Program-made: the position numbers and the translations under genes | Part shown: one piece after another, positions 30,404 through 39,538 of the stretch | How the letters are laid out: each line of letters starts with the position of its first letter | Position numbering within the stretch: the stretch's first letter is position 1 | Assembly (NCBI GenBank): GCA_018971105.1 | Contig: JAGWVB010000003.1 | Coordinates: 1-61,134, forward strand | Direction of reading: 5' to 3' | Length of the DNA stretch: 61,134 nt | DNA from: Burkholderiales bacterium | GTDB taxonomy: Bacteria > Pseudomonadota > Gammaproteobacteria > Burkholderiales > Burkholderiaceae_C | The notes under the pieces: model-generated | Database searches by the model: none | What the model was told of the DNA's origin: nothing | The model's input: only the letters and a program-made list of their open reading frames with translations

Positions 30404-31578
30404 CAGCGCTCCTTCAGGCGCGCGCGCCGGTTGTACCAGCCCATCAGCGCGCTCGTGAGCAGCGACAGCATGAGGTAGATGGCCATCACGATCGTGATGC
30501 ATTCGACGGCGCGTCCGGTCTGGTTCAGCGAGGTCTCGCTGATCGAGACCAGGTCGGGGTATCCCACCGCGACCGCGAGCGACGAGTTCTTGGTCAGGTT
30601 CAGATACTGGTTGGTGAGCGGCGGGATGATCACGCGCAGCGCCTGCGGCAACTGCACCAGCCGCAGCGAGAGCGCGCGCGAGAGGCCGAGCGCCGAGGCC
30701 GCCTCGATCTGACCGAACGCGACCGACTGTATGCCTCCGCGCACCACCTCGGAGATGAAGCCGGCCGTGTAAATCGTCAGGCCCAGCAGCACCGTGAGGT
30801 ACTCGGGCGTGACCGCGCCGCCGCCGTTGATCGCAATCTGGCTGCGCACGGGCACGTCCAGCGCGGTCGGCGCACCGTCGGCCCACCAGCCAGCGAGGCC
30901 GCCCAGCACCCAGAGCGCGATGACGGGCAGCGCCAGCGGCAGCGCCCGGCCAGTGGCTTCGCGCCGCGCCCGCGCGAAGCGCAGCCAGCCCCAGGAAGCC
31001 GGGATGCCCAGCAAGAACCCGATGCCGGTATAGAAGTGGCTCGCGCTCTCGTCGGGCAGCGGAAACTGCAGCCCCGCCTTGCTGAGGAAGACATGCGGCA
31101 GCGGCTGCAGGGCGCCATCCATCGAAGGCAGGAACTCGGTGATGGCGAAGTACCACATGAAGAGCTGCAGCAGCAGCGGCACGTTGCGCGTCGCCTCGAC
31201 GTAGGCGCGGCACAGCCCGCGCACGAGCGGATTGCGCGAAAGCCGGCCGACACCGACCATGAGCCCGATCGCGGTTGCCAGGACGATGCCCACGAGCGAC
31301 ACGCGCAGCGTGTTCGACAAGCCGACGAGGAAGGCCTTGGCATAGCTGTCGGACGAATCGAAGGGGATCAGGCTCTCGCCGATCGCGAAGCCGGCCGGCT
31401 GGGTGATGAAGTCGAAGCCGCTCTGGATGCCGCGCGCCCGCATGTTGGCGAGCGTGTTGTGGGCCAGGTAGCCGATGGCCGCCGCCAGCAGGGCGACGGC
31501 CAGCACCTGGTAGACCACGCCGCGCAGCGCCTGGCTGCGCCAGGACCAGCGGCGTTGCTTCGGTGGAAGAACGGCCAT
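30403..31578 (-). CDS. aapQ: General L-amino acid ABC transporter permease AapQ
   Basis: This 391-aa inner-membrane permease has an N-terminal helix (VYQVLAVALLAAAIGYLA), a loop with NMRARGIQSGFDFI that is conserved in AapQ, a large central insertion (about 165-250) and then the C-terminal part of the permease domain with EAASALGLSRALSLRLVQLP and NLTKNSSLAVAVGYPDLV. It lies 10 nt downstream of aapJ and shares one base with the aapM start. It forms a heterodimer with AapM. Confidence 0.93.
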   Translation of the reverse strand: MAVLPPKQRRWSWRSQALRGVVYQVLAVALLAAAIGYLAHNTLANMRARGIQSGFDFITQPAGFAIGESLIPFDSSDSYAKAFLVGLSNTLRVSLVGIVLATAIGLMVGVGRLSRNPLVRGLCRAYVEATRNVPLLLQLFMWYFAITEFLPSMDGALQPLPHVFLSKAGLQFPLPDESASHFYTGIGFLLGIPASWGWLRFARARREATGRALPLALPVIALWVLGGLAGWWADGAPTALDVPVRSQIAINGGGAVTPEYLTVLLGLTIYTAGFISEVVRGGIQSVAFGQIEAASALGLSRALSLRLVQLPQALRVIIPPLTNQYLNLTKNSSLAVAVGYPDLVSISETSLNQTGRAVECITIVMAIYLMLSLLTSALMGWYNRRARLKER

Positions 31579-31588
31579 GACCGGCGGA

Positions 31589-32617
31589 TCAGCGGATCGG
31601 CGGCGCGTACATGATGCCGCCCTGGTTCCACAGCCGGTTGAGCCCGCGCGGCAGCTTGAGCGTCGAATGCTCGCCCAGGTTGCGGTCGAAGATCTCGCCG
31701 TAGTTGCCCTCGGCCTTGATGGCGCGGTAGGCCCAGTCCTTGTCCAGTCCGAGCAGCTTGCCCATGTCCTCGCCGCTGCCGAGGATGCGCTGCACCGCGG
31801 GGTTGTCGCTCTTGGCCTTCATCTCGTCGACGTTGGCCTGGGTGATGCCGTACTCCTCGGCATTGACGAGGGCGTAGAAGGTCCACTTGACGATCGCGAA
31901 GAACTCGTCGTCGCCGCGCCGCACCGCGGGGCCGAGCGGCTCCTTGGAGATCAACTCGGGCAGGATGACGTGGTCCGCCGGATTCGTGGCGTCCTTGCTG
32001 CGAATCGAAGCCAGCGCCGAAGAGTCGGTCGTGTAGGCCTGGCAGCGACCCGCGAAGTAAGCCTTGTTGGCGGCTTCCTGGGTGTCGAAGACGACCGGCT
32101 TCAGGTTGAGCTGGGCCTGCTTGGAGAAGTCGCTGAGGTTCTTCTCGGTCGTCGTGCCCGACTGCACGCACACGGTGGCCCCTTTCAGCTGCTTGGCGCT
32201 CGTGACCTTGAGCTTCTTGGGCACCATGAAGCCCTGGCCGTCGTAGAACGAGATGCCGGTGAAGTTCAGCCCGAGCGACGCGTCGCGCGTAAGCGTCCAA
32301 GTGGTGTTGCGCGAGAGCAGGTCGACCTCGCCCGACTGGATCACCGCGAAGCGTTGCGCGGCCTCGATCGGCACCCACTTGACCTTGTTGGCATCGCCCA
32401 GGATGGCGGCGGCGATCGCGCGGCAAACGTCGACATCGAGCCCGCTCCAGTGGCCCTGGCTGTCGGCGACGGCAAAGCCCGGCAGGCTGGGGTTGACGCC
32501 GCAGTTCAGCTCGCCGCGCTGCTTGATCGCGTCCAGGGTCTTGCCGGCATATGCGGGCAGCGCAGCGGACAGGGCCAGCGCCGCGACGGCGGCGATTCGG
32601 ATCGAGTTCTTTCTCAC
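31589..32617 (-). CDS. aapJ: Amino acid ABC transporter substrate-binding protein
   Basis: This 342-aa periplasmic binding protein has a signal peptide ending at ALPAYA, then GKTLDAIKQRGELNCGVNPS as in AapJ. SBP_bac_3 features follow: GLDVDVCRAIAAAILGD, NTTWTLTRDASLGLNFTGIS and DNPAVQRILGSGEDMGKLLG. The start is a GTG at 32617 with GAGAGG 6 nt upstream; the nearby ATG is out of frame and meets a stop at once. It is first in the aapJQMP-patB operon. Confidence 0.94.
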   Translation of the reverse strand: MRKNSIRIAAVAALALSAALPAYAGKTLDAIKQRGELNCGVNPSLPGFAVADSQGHWSGLDVDVCRAIAAAILGDANKVKWVPIEAAQRFAVIQSGEVDLLSRNTTWTLTRDASLGLNFTGISFYDGQGFMVPKKLKVTSAKQLKGATVCVQSGTTTEKNLSDFSKQAQLNLKPVVFDTQEAANKAYFAGRCQAYTTDSSALASIRSKDATNPADHVILPELISKEPLGPAVRRGDDEFFAIVKWTFYALVNAEEYGITQANVDEMKAKSDNPAVQRILGSGEDMGKLLGLDKDWAYRAIKAEGNYGEIFDRNLGEHSTLKLPRGLNRLWNQGGIMYAPPIR

Positions 32618-32726
32618 TTCATACCTCTCACATGGAAGGTTGGGCCCTGATCGGGCGTGACGGGGACTGCGTGGACGTCGTGCGTTTATTCCATCGGCGC
32701 GGCTCCCTGGACGAGTGATCTGTCAA

Positions 32727-35021
32727 TCAAACCGGGACGGGCGGGTCGTAGGCGCGTATCGGCGGCAATTCGCCCGCCCACCGCTCCACCTGAACAGCGG
32801 TGAGCTGACCGCTGCAACCTTGGCCCAGCGATGACGTGCCGACATCGCGGGTCAGCATGTTCGGGTTGCCATGAACGCACATCGGGCTCCTGGCGGCCGG
32901 GTCTTCGGGGTCGTACCAGGCGCCGGTGGGCAGTTGCACGACGCCGGCCATCACCTCTTCCGTGACACGTGCTGCCGCCAGGCAGGCCCCGCGGTGGTTG
33001 AAGAGGCGAACGATGTCGCCGTCGGCAATGCCGCGCGAGCGCGCATCCGCTGGGTGCAGGCGGCAGACCTCACGCCCTCGGTGCTTGGCGGACTGGCTGT
33101 GGCCGCCGAAGTCGAGCTGGCTGTGCAACCGCGTCGCCGGCTGGTTGGCGACGAGAAAGAGCGGATGTCGCGCATCCGGCACGTCCGCGCGCGCCAGCCA
33201 GGCCGGGTGCCCCGGGCAATCGGCATAGCCGAAGCCGGCGATCACCGGCGAGCTGATCTGCACGCGGCCGCTGGGCGTCGGCAAGGGGTGGCCGGCCGGG
33301 TCTTCGCGGAAGGCGCGCAGCATGCCGCCGTCGTCGGGATGTTGCGGCAGCAGCAGTTCGCCGCGCGCCCAGAAGGTTTCGAAATCGGGCGCCTCGTCGC
33401 CGCGCGCCTGCAGCGCGGCGCGCGTCATCTCGTAGAGATGGACCAGCCATTCGCGGGCCGTGCGGCCTTCGGTGAAGGCTGCGCGGCGGCCGAGTCTTTC
33501 AGCGAGGTCGGCAAAGATCTCGTAGTCGTCGCGCGCTTCGCCGACGGGCTCGGCGATGCGGTGCATCGCCACCATCAGCGGGTCGGTGGGCGCGGCGCCG
33601 ATGTCCTCGCGCTCGAGCGTCATCGTGCAGGGCAGCACGATGTCGGCATGGCGCGCGGTCGCGGTCCAGGCGCTTTCGTGCACGACCAGCGTGTCCAGGC
33701 GCCACAACGCTTCGCGCAGCCGGTTGATGTCCTGGTGGTGGTGCAGCGGATTGCCGCCGGCCCAGTAGACGAGGCGGATGTGCGGATAGGCCAGGCGCTG
33801 GCCGTCGTAATCGAAGGACTCGCCGGGATGCAGCAGCATGTCGGCGATGCGTGCCACCGGGATGAACGCGTCGACGCCATTGGTGCCTTGCGGCAGCGCG
33901 GCGCCGGCCACCGCGTTCGCGCGCTTGCCGTAATGCGCCATCGTGCCCAGCGCGTAGGCGTAGCCGCCGCCGGGCAGGCCGATCTGGCCGAGCACCGCCG
34001 CCAGCACCGCGCCCATCCACACCGGCTGCTCGCCATGCTCGGCGCGCTGCAGCGCATGGGCGACGACGACGAGCACACGCTTGCCCGGCAGCGAGCGCGC
34101 GAGCGCGGCGATGCGCCCGGCGTCGAGGCCGCAGAGGGCGGCGGCCCAGGCGGCCGTCTTGGGCTGGCCGTCGGCGCGGCCCATCAGGTAATCCTCGAAC
34201 ACCGGCCAGCCGTCGCAGAAGTCGCGCAGGAAGGCGCGGTCATGCAGCCCTTCGGCGACGAGCGTGTGCACGAGGCCCAGCATGAGCGCGGTATCCGTGC
34301 CGGGCTGCGGGGCCCACCATTCGGCGCGCGCCTCTTCGGGGAGGTCGGGCCGCAGCGGGCTGATGTTGATGAAGCGGCAGCCGCGCTCGGCCGCCTGCCG
34401 CATCGACTCGCGCTCGATGTGGCGGCTGATGCCGCCCGAGGCCACGCGCATATTGCGCAGCGCCATGCCGCCGAAGGCCAGCACGACCTCGCTGTGCTCG
34501 ACGATCTGCTCCCAGGTCACGTTGCGCCGCGCCACGTCCTCCAGGCTGCCCAGGATGTGCGGCAGGATCGCCGCCGAGGCCCCTGCGCTGTACGAATAGA
34601 CCGAGCGCACATAGCCGCCCAGTGCGGTGTTCAGGAAGCGGTGCACCTGGCTTTGCGCGTGGTGGAAGCGCCCCGCGCTGGACCAGCCGTAGGAGCCGCC
34701 GAAGAGGGCCTGCGCGCCATGCGCCTGCTGCACGCGGCGCAGCTCGGCGGCCACGCGGTCCAGCACCTCGGGCCAGGGCATGGCGACGAAATCGTCGCAG
34801 CCGCGCCGCTCGTCCGGCCCCGGTCCGCGTTCGAGCCAGCCGCGCCGCACCATCGGCTGCCTGACGCGCGCCCGGTGGCGCAAGGCCGCGGGAAAATTCT
34901 CGATCAGCGGGTTCGGGTCGGGATCCTGCGGGTGCGGTCGAACCGTCAGCGCTTCGCCTTGCCAGGCGGCGGAGAAGGCGCCCCAGTGGGCACTGTGGGA
35001 CAGCCAGCGTTCTTCGCTCAT
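32727..35021 (-). CDS. Molybdopterin oxidoreductase, DMSO/biotin sulfoxide reductase family
   Basis: This 764-aa enzyme of the DMSO reductase family binds bis-MGD molybdenum and has no N-terminal [4Fe-4S] cysteine motif and no Tat signal, as in cytoplasmic BisC. The molybdenum-ligand region FGGSYGWSSAGRFHHAQSQ closely matches BisC/TorZ, where a serine binds Mo. GAMMA-type family segments follow (VYWAGGNPLHHHQDINRLR, WTATARHADIVLPCTMTLER, and the C-terminal molydop_binding domain with GDIVRLFNHRGACLAA). BisC reduces biotin or methionine sulfoxides. No membrane or haem partner gene lies beside it. It is 7 nt from the AcuI-like gene on the same strand. Confidence 0.88.
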   Translation of the reverse strand: MSEERWLSHSAHWGAFSAAWQGEALTVRPHPQDPDPNPLIENFPAALRHRARVRQPMVRRGWLERGPGPDERRGCDDFVAMPWPEVLDRVAAELRRVQQAHGAQALFGGSYGWSSAGRFHHAQSQVHRFLNTALGGYVRSVYSYSAGASAAILPHILGSLEDVARRNVTWEQIVEHSEVVLAFGGMALRNMRVASGGISRHIERESMRQAAERGCRFINISPLRPDLPEEARAEWWAPQPGTDTALMLGLVHTLVAEGLHDRAFLRDFCDGWPVFEDYLMGRADGQPKTAAWAAALCGLDAGRIAALARSLPGKRVLVVVAHALQRAEHGEQPVWMGAVLAAVLGQIGLPGGGYAYALGTMAHYGKRANAVAGAALPQGTNGVDAFIPVARIADMLLHPGESFDYDGQRLAYPHIRLVYWAGGNPLHHHQDINRLREALWRLDTLVVHESAWTATARHADIVLPCTMTLEREDIGAAPTDPLMVAMHRIAEPVGEARDDYEIFADLAERLGRRAAFTEGRTAREWLVHLYEMTRAALQARGDEAPDFETFWARGELLLPQHPDDGGMLRAFREDPAGHPLPTPSGRVQISSPVIAGFGYADCPGHPAWLARADVPDARHPLFLVANQPATRLHSQLDFGGHSQSAKHRGREVCRLHPADARSRGIADGDIVRLFNHRGACLAAARVTEEVMAGVVQLPTGAWYDPEDPAARSPMCVHGNPNMLTRDVGTSSLGQGCSGQLTAVQVERWAGELPPIRAYDPPVPV

Positions 35022-35028
35022 GCCGGCC

Positions 35029-36024
35029 TCAGTCGATGATCCGCACCACGGTCCGCCCCTTGACGCGGCCCTGGATGAAGTCCTCGAAGGCGCCCGGCAG
35101 GTCGTCGAACCCGATCACCCGCGTCATCGCGTCGAGATGGCGGGGCGCGAGGTCGCTCGCGAGCCGGTCCCAGACATGCTGCCGCGTGGGGAACCCCATG
35201 TAGCCCGAATCGACCCCCAGCAGGCTGACGCCGCGCAGGATGAAGGGGAACACGGTCGTGTCGATCTTGAAGCTCGCGGCGTTGCCGATGCTGGCCACGG
35301 TGCCGGCCTGCTTCATCGTCGCGAGCACCCAATGCAGGATCTGGCCGCCGACGTTGTCGACCGCGCCGGCCCACAGCCCTTCTTCCATCGGACGCGTCCT
35401 GGCGAGGTCGATGGTTTCGAGCAGCTTGATCTCGGCCGCGCCCAGGCTCTTCAGATAGTCGGCCTGATCGGCCTTGCCGGTGAGCGCGACGACGCGGTAG
35501 CCCCGGGTGGCCAGCATGTCGATCGCCAGGCCGCCAACGCCGCCGGTGGCGCCCGTCACCAGCACCGGGCCGGTGTCCATCGCCAGCCCGTTGGCTTCCA
35601 TGCGCACGATGCCCAGCGCCGCAGTGAAGCCCGCCGTGCCCAGCGCCATGGCCTGCAGCAGGCTCATGCCCGCCGGCAGGCGCAGCACCCATTGCGCTGG
35701 CACGCGCGCCATCTCGGCGTAGCCGCCGTGGTGGGCCACGCCGAGATCGAAACTCGTGGCGATGACCTCGTCTCCGGGTGCGAAGCGCGGGTCCTGGCTT
35801 GCGGTGACGACGCCCGCCATGTCGATGCCGCCGACGCAGGGGAAGCGGCGGATGATCTTGCCCTTGCCCGTCGCGGCCAGCGCGTCCTTGTAATTGATGC
35901 TGGAGTAATGGATCCGCAGGGTCACTTCGCCCGCGTCGAGCTGGTCCCGGCGCATCGTCGACATGTGGCCCAGGCCCAGGCCCTTTTCGGTGGGGCGGAT
36001 CTCCAAAGCTTTGAATGAGGTCAT
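35029..36024 (-). CDS. acuI: MDR-family NADPH oxidoreductase, AcuI-like acrylyl-CoA reductase
   Basis: This 331-aa zinc-free medium-chain reductase resembles AcuI/YhdH: the N-terminus has LHIRL-type GroES fold with INYKDALAATGKGKI, the family motif FPCVGGIDMAGVV, and the Rossmann motif VLVTGATGGVGGLAIDML. AcuI reduces toxic acrylyl-CoA to propionyl-CoA with NADPH, in 3-hydroxypropionate and DMSP metabolism. It lies between the molybdoenzyme and an acyl-CoA ligase of the DmdB-like class on the same strand. The assignment is by fold and motif; general quinone reductase activity is the alternative. Confidence 0.85.
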   Translation of the reverse strand: MTSFKALEIRPTEKGLGLGHMSTMRRDQLDAGEVTLRIHYSSINYKDALAATGKGKIIRRFPCVGGIDMAGVVTASQDPRFAPGDEVIATSFDLGVAHHGGYAEMARVPAQWVLRLPAGMSLLQAMALGTAGFTAALGIVRMEANGLAMDTGPVLVTGATGGVGGLAIDMLATRGYRVVALTGKADQADYLKSLGAAEIKLLETIDLARTRPMEEGLWAGAVDNVGGQILHWVLATMKQAGTVASIGNAASFKIDTTVFPFILRGVSLLGVDSGYMGFPTRQHVWDRLASDLAPRHLDAMTRVIGFDDLPGAFEDFIQGRVKGRTVVRIID

Positions 36025-36048
36025 CGTCGGTCGTTCCTGCGTGGGTGT

Positions 36049-37710
36049 TCAGACGTCGATCGCGGCTTGTGACGCGAGACGTTTGCGCAATTCGAATTTC
36101 TGCAATTTGCCGGTGCTCGTCTTGGGCAGTTCGCCGAACACCACGCTGCGCGGCACCTTGAAGCCGGCCAGGTGCTTGCGGCAATGCCCGATGATCTCGG
36201 CCTCGCTCGCCTGCGCACCGGGCTTGAGTTCGACGAAGGCGCAGGGCGATTCGCCCCATTTCGGGTCCGGCCGCGCGACGACTGCGGCGGCGAGCACCGC
36301 GGGATGCAGGTACAGCACGTCCTCGACCTCGATCGACGAGATGTTCTCGCCGCCGGAGATGATGATGTCCTTGCTGCGGTCGCGAATCTTGATGTAGCCG
36401 TCGGGGAACTGCACCGCCAGGTCGCCGCTGTGAAACCAGCCGCCGGCAAAGGCGTCGGCGGTGGACTTGGCGTTCTTCAGATACCCCTTCATCGCGAGGT
36501 TGCCGCGCATCATCACTTCGCCGATGGTCTCGCCGTCGGCGGGCACGGGCTGCAGGGTATCGGGGTCCAGCACCTGCACGGCATGCTGCAGGTGGTTGCG
36601 CACGCCCTGGCGCGCGTTCAGGCGGGCGCGCTCGTCGGCGCCCAGCGCATTCCACGCTTCCTGCTTGGCGCAGGCGGTGACGGGGCCGTAGGTTTCGGTC
36701 AGGCCGTAGACATGGGTCAGCTCGAAGCCGATTTTCTCCATCGCCTCGATCACCGCCGCCGGCGGCGGTGCGCCGGCGACCATCGCCTTGATGCCGGTCG
36801 GCAGGCCGGTCTTCATTTCGGCCGGCGCATTGGCGAGCATGCTCTGGACCAGCGGTGCGCCGCAGAAATGACTCACGCGATGTTCGCGCATCAAGTCGAA
36901 GATGGTCTGCGGATCGACCTTGCGCAGGCAGACGTTGACCGCGGCGCGCGCCGCCAGCGTCCACGGGAAGCACCAGCCGTTGGCATGGAACATCGGCAGC
37001 GTCCAGAGGTAGACGGCATGCTTGGGCATGTCCCATTCGAGGATGTTGGCCACCGCATTGAGCGCCGCGCCGCGGTGGTGATAGACGACGCCCTTGGGGT
37101 CACCGGTGGTGCCGCTGGTGTAATTGAGCGAGATCGCGTCCCATTCGTCGGCCGGCAGCGGCCATTCGAATTGCGGGTCGCCGCCGGCGAGGAAGTCTTC
37201 GTAGTCGATGCCGCCCAGCCGGTCCGCCGTCATGCCGGGCGGGACGTCGCGCGTCTCGATCAGCGTCAGCGGTGTGTCGGCCTTGCGCAAGGCCAGCGCC
37301 TTGCGGATCACGGCGGCATATTCGGGGTCGAGCACCAGCACCTTGCTCTCGCTGTGGTCGAGCATGAAGGCGATCGTGCCGGCGTCGAGCCGGGTATTCA
37401 ACGCATTGAGCACGGCGCCCGCCATCGGGATGCCGAAATGTGCCTCGACCATCGCAGGCGTGTTGGGCAGCATCACCGCCACGGTGTCGTTCTTGACGAT
37501 GCCCAGGCCCTGCAGCGCGCTGGCGAGGCGGCGCGAGCGCTCGTAGGTCTGGCGCCAGGTCCAGCGCTGCGCATCCGGGCCCAGGCCCTGGACGACGGAG
37601 AGCCGGTCGGGATAGACCTCGGCCGCGCGCTGCAGGTAGACCAGGGGCGTCAGCGCGCAGTGGTTGGCCGCGTTGCGGTCGAGGTGCTGGTCGTAGATGG
37701 ACGCGGGCAT
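36049..37710 (-). CDS. Acyl-CoA synthetase (AMP-binding, DmdB-like)
   Basis: This 553-aa adenylate-forming ligase makes an acyl-CoA from an acid, ATP and CoA. Core motifs: the P-loop-like LNYTSGTTGDPKGVVY, MFHANGWCFPW, the A5 motif HVYGLTETYGPVTAC, A7 HSGDLAVQFPDGYIKIRDRSKDII and the A10 lysine in KTSTGKLQKFELR. The close similarity in pattern is to medium-chain/3-methylthiopropionate CoA ligases (DmdB-like) and related enzymes. The ATG at 37710 is chosen because MPASIYDQHLDRNAANH is the family start; the open frame runs on into the DUF169 gene. Substrate unproven. It sits with AcuI and a DUF169 protein. Confidence 0.9.
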   Translation of the reverse strand: MPASIYDQHLDRNAANHCALTPLVYLQRAAEVYPDRLSVVQGLGPDAQRWTWRQTYERSRRLASALQGLGIVKNDTVAVMLPNTPAMVEAHFGIPMAGAVLNALNTRLDAGTIAFMLDHSESKVLVLDPEYAAVIRKALALRKADTPLTLIETRDVPPGMTADRLGGIDYEDFLAGGDPQFEWPLPADEWDAISLNYTSGTTGDPKGVVYHHRGAALNAVANILEWDMPKHAVYLWTLPMFHANGWCFPWTLAARAAVNVCLRKVDPQTIFDLMREHRVSHFCGAPLVQSMLANAPAEMKTGLPTGIKAMVAGAPPPAAVIEAMEKIGFELTHVYGLTETYGPVTACAKQEAWNALGADERARLNARQGVRNHLQHAVQVLDPDTLQPVPADGETIGEVMMRGNLAMKGYLKNAKSTADAFAGGWFHSGDLAVQFPDGYIKIRDRSKDIIISGGENISSIEVEDVLYLHPAVLAAAVVARPDPKWGESPCAFVELKPGAQASEAEIIGHCRKHLAGFKVPRSVVFGELPKTSTGKLQKFELRKRLASQAAIDV

Positions 37711-37730
37711 GGCGATGCTCCTGCGACGGG

Positions 37731-38573
37731 TCAGCGGCCGGCCGCTTTCGGGGTCGGGTAGCTGGCCGCCATGCCGGCGCGGGCGTCCTGCTGGATGCCG
37801 TAGTTCGGGAAGGGGTAGCGCAGCCCGCTCTTGGCCAGGGCCTGCATGCCCTGCAAGGCCTTGGCGAAGTACTCGACCGGTGCCGCCATCAGCATCTCGT
37901 CGTCGGTGACGCCGCCGTAGCGGCGCTCGGCAAAGCAGGGGATCGAGAGGCTGGGCTCGCGCGTCTTCAAGGCCCGGCCCCAGGAGTCGGCGCAGGCCGA
38001 CTCGCCGACGCAGGACCAATCGAAGCGCTTGTAGCCCTGCCATTGCAGGCCGTTGATGAAGTACATCATCGCGCCGGGCGTGGCGTAGAACAGGGCGATG
38101 TCGGGCTGGTCCATCGCCGCGGGCGTCGCCGACCCGGCCGTCCCCCACTTCGCGAGCGGGGCGATGATCAGCGACTTGTAGCGGCCCGCCGGTACCAGGT
38201 TCATCGCAGCCTGGTGCGCGGCGCTGTCGGGCTGGGTCGCGTACCACACGCCGACCAGCGGCTGGCCGGCGAACCAGGCGGGGTCCTGCCCGCCCAGGCC
38301 GACGACCGAGCGGCATTGGTCACCCACCAGGTCCTCGGTCGTGACGCCCAGCGTCCAGCCCAGGCGGGCCGACTGCGCCACCAACTGGTCCAGGGTGTGG
38401 ACGGCCTGCGGACGGCGGATGCGCGGCACGGCCTGCATCTCCTCCACGGTCGGGCACAGCTTCATGCCGAAGGGGATGGCGCGCAGGCGCAGGACTTTTT
38501 CGAGTTCGGCGGCGACGGCGGCGAATTCGGCGGGTGTCGTCACCGCAGGGGCGATCGAGGTGGACGTGTTCAT
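37731..38573 (-). CDS. DUF169 family protein
   Basis: This 280-aa soluble protein matches the DUF169 pattern: an early PFGMKLCPTVEEMQAVPRIR, a Cys in LVGDQCRSVVGLG, a C-rich stretch in SCVGESACADSW and SLSIPCFAERRYGGVTDDEM. No signal peptide or membrane segment. The biochemical role of the family is not established to my knowledge; conserved cysteines and its frequent pairing with dehydrogenases and ligases suggest a redox or C1/acid-metabolism role. AAAGGAAGC precedes the ATG. It lies 20 nt before the acyl-CoA ligase, in one transcript with it. Confidence 0.82.
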   Translation of the reverse strand: MNTSTSIAPAVTTPAEFAAVAAELEKVLRLRAIPFGMKLCPTVEEMQAVPRIRRPQAVHTLDQLVAQSARLGWTLGVTTEDLVGDQCRSVVGLGGQDPAWFAGQPLVGVWYATQPDSAAHQAAMNLVPAGRYKSLIIAPLAKWGTAGSATPAAMDQPDIALFYATPGAMMYFINGLQWQGYKRFDWSCVGESACADSWGRALKTREPSLSIPCFAERRYGGVTDDEMLMAAPVEYFAKALQGMQALAKSGLRYPFPNYGIQQDARAGMAASYPTPKAAGR

Positions 38574-38583
38574 GAGCTTCCTT

Positions 38584-39531
38584 TCATGGCGATGGGATCG
38601 GGGTGATCACTCCACGCCCCGAAAGATGGCTGTCGATATTGCGCAGGACGAGGTCCACCATGGCCTGCATGGATTCGGGCGAGCGTCCCGCGATGTGCGG
38701 CGATAGCAGCAGGTTCGGGCAGGCCGCGAGCTCGCGCATCGCGGCGGGATCGTCGTCGTAGACATCGAGCGCGGCGGCGCGGATGACCTGGGTGGCAAGC
38801 CCGTGCACCAGCGCGGCCTGGTCGACCAGGCTGGCCCGGGCCACGTTGACCAGGCACCCCTCGCTGCCCAGGGCGGCGAGGACCTCGGCATCGACGATGT
38901 GCCGCGTCGCCGCACCGCCCGGTGCGGCCAGCACCAGCACGTCGCACCACCGTGCCAGTTCGAGCAGCTGGTCGAAATACGCATAGGGCAGGTCGTCGCG
39001 CCGGTGTCGCGCGTGGTAGGCCACCTGCATCTCGAAGCCCTGGGCACGCCGCGCGATGCGGCCGCCAATTTGACCCATCCCAAGCAGGCCCAGGCGCTTG
39101 CCGTGGATCTGGTCGGACATGCCCACCTTGCTGCGCACCACGGCCGCCTGCGCGGTGGCGTGGTGGCTCAATAGCCGACGCCGGGCGCCGAGGATCAGCG
39201 CGAGTGCATGGTCGGCCACGGCCTCGGCATTGGTGTTGGGGCCGTAGGACAGCGCGATCCCTTTACGGCGCGCGTGTTCCAGGTCGATCGCTTCCCAGCC
39301 CGCGCCGAGGCTGCACACCAGCTGCAACGCCGGCAACGCGTCGATCTCGGCGGCGCTCAATCCGTCCAGCCCGGTGGTCACGACGATGCGGACGGCGGCA
39401 CCTTGTTCGGCCACCAGCCGGCGCCTGTGCTCCGGCGTTTCGACCCGTAGCAGCGGGCCGCGGGTTTCCAACTGCTGCTCGGCGGCCTCCGGCAAGCGCG
39501 ACAGCAGCAGGATGGAGGTGGCGCCGGTCAT
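38584..39531 (-). CDS. D-2-hydroxyacid dehydrogenase
   Basis: This 315-aa NAD(P)-dependent enzyme reduces 2-oxoacids or oxidises D-2-hydroxyacids. The Rossmann motif is LGLLGMGQIGGRIARR (about 150) followed by AYHARHRRD, the basic residue run suggesting NADPH. Catalytic residues: the Arg in NVARASLVDQAAL, Glu near YDDDP and His in LLSPHIAGRSPESM. The family includes hydroxypyruvate/glyoxylate reductases. It is 7 nt downstream of a Bug-type binding protein and 10 nt before the DUF169 gene, in an operon that seems to take up and process an organic acid. Confidence 0.9.
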   Translation of the reverse strand: MTGATSILLLSRLPEAAEQQLETRGPLLRVETPEHRRRLVAEQGAAVRIVVTTGLDGLSAAEIDALPALQLVCSLGAGWEAIDLEHARRKGIALSYGPNTNAEAVADHALALILGARRRLLSHHATAQAAVVRSKVGMSDQIHGKRLGLLGMGQIGGRIARRAQGFEMQVAYHARHRRDDLPYAYFDQLLELARWCDVLVLAAPGGAATRHIVDAEVLAALGSEGCLVNVARASLVDQAALVHGLATQVIRAAALDVYDDDPAAMRELAACPNLLLSPHIAGRSPESMQAMVDLVLRNIDSHLSGRGVITPIPSP

Positions 39532-39538
39532 CTTGGGG

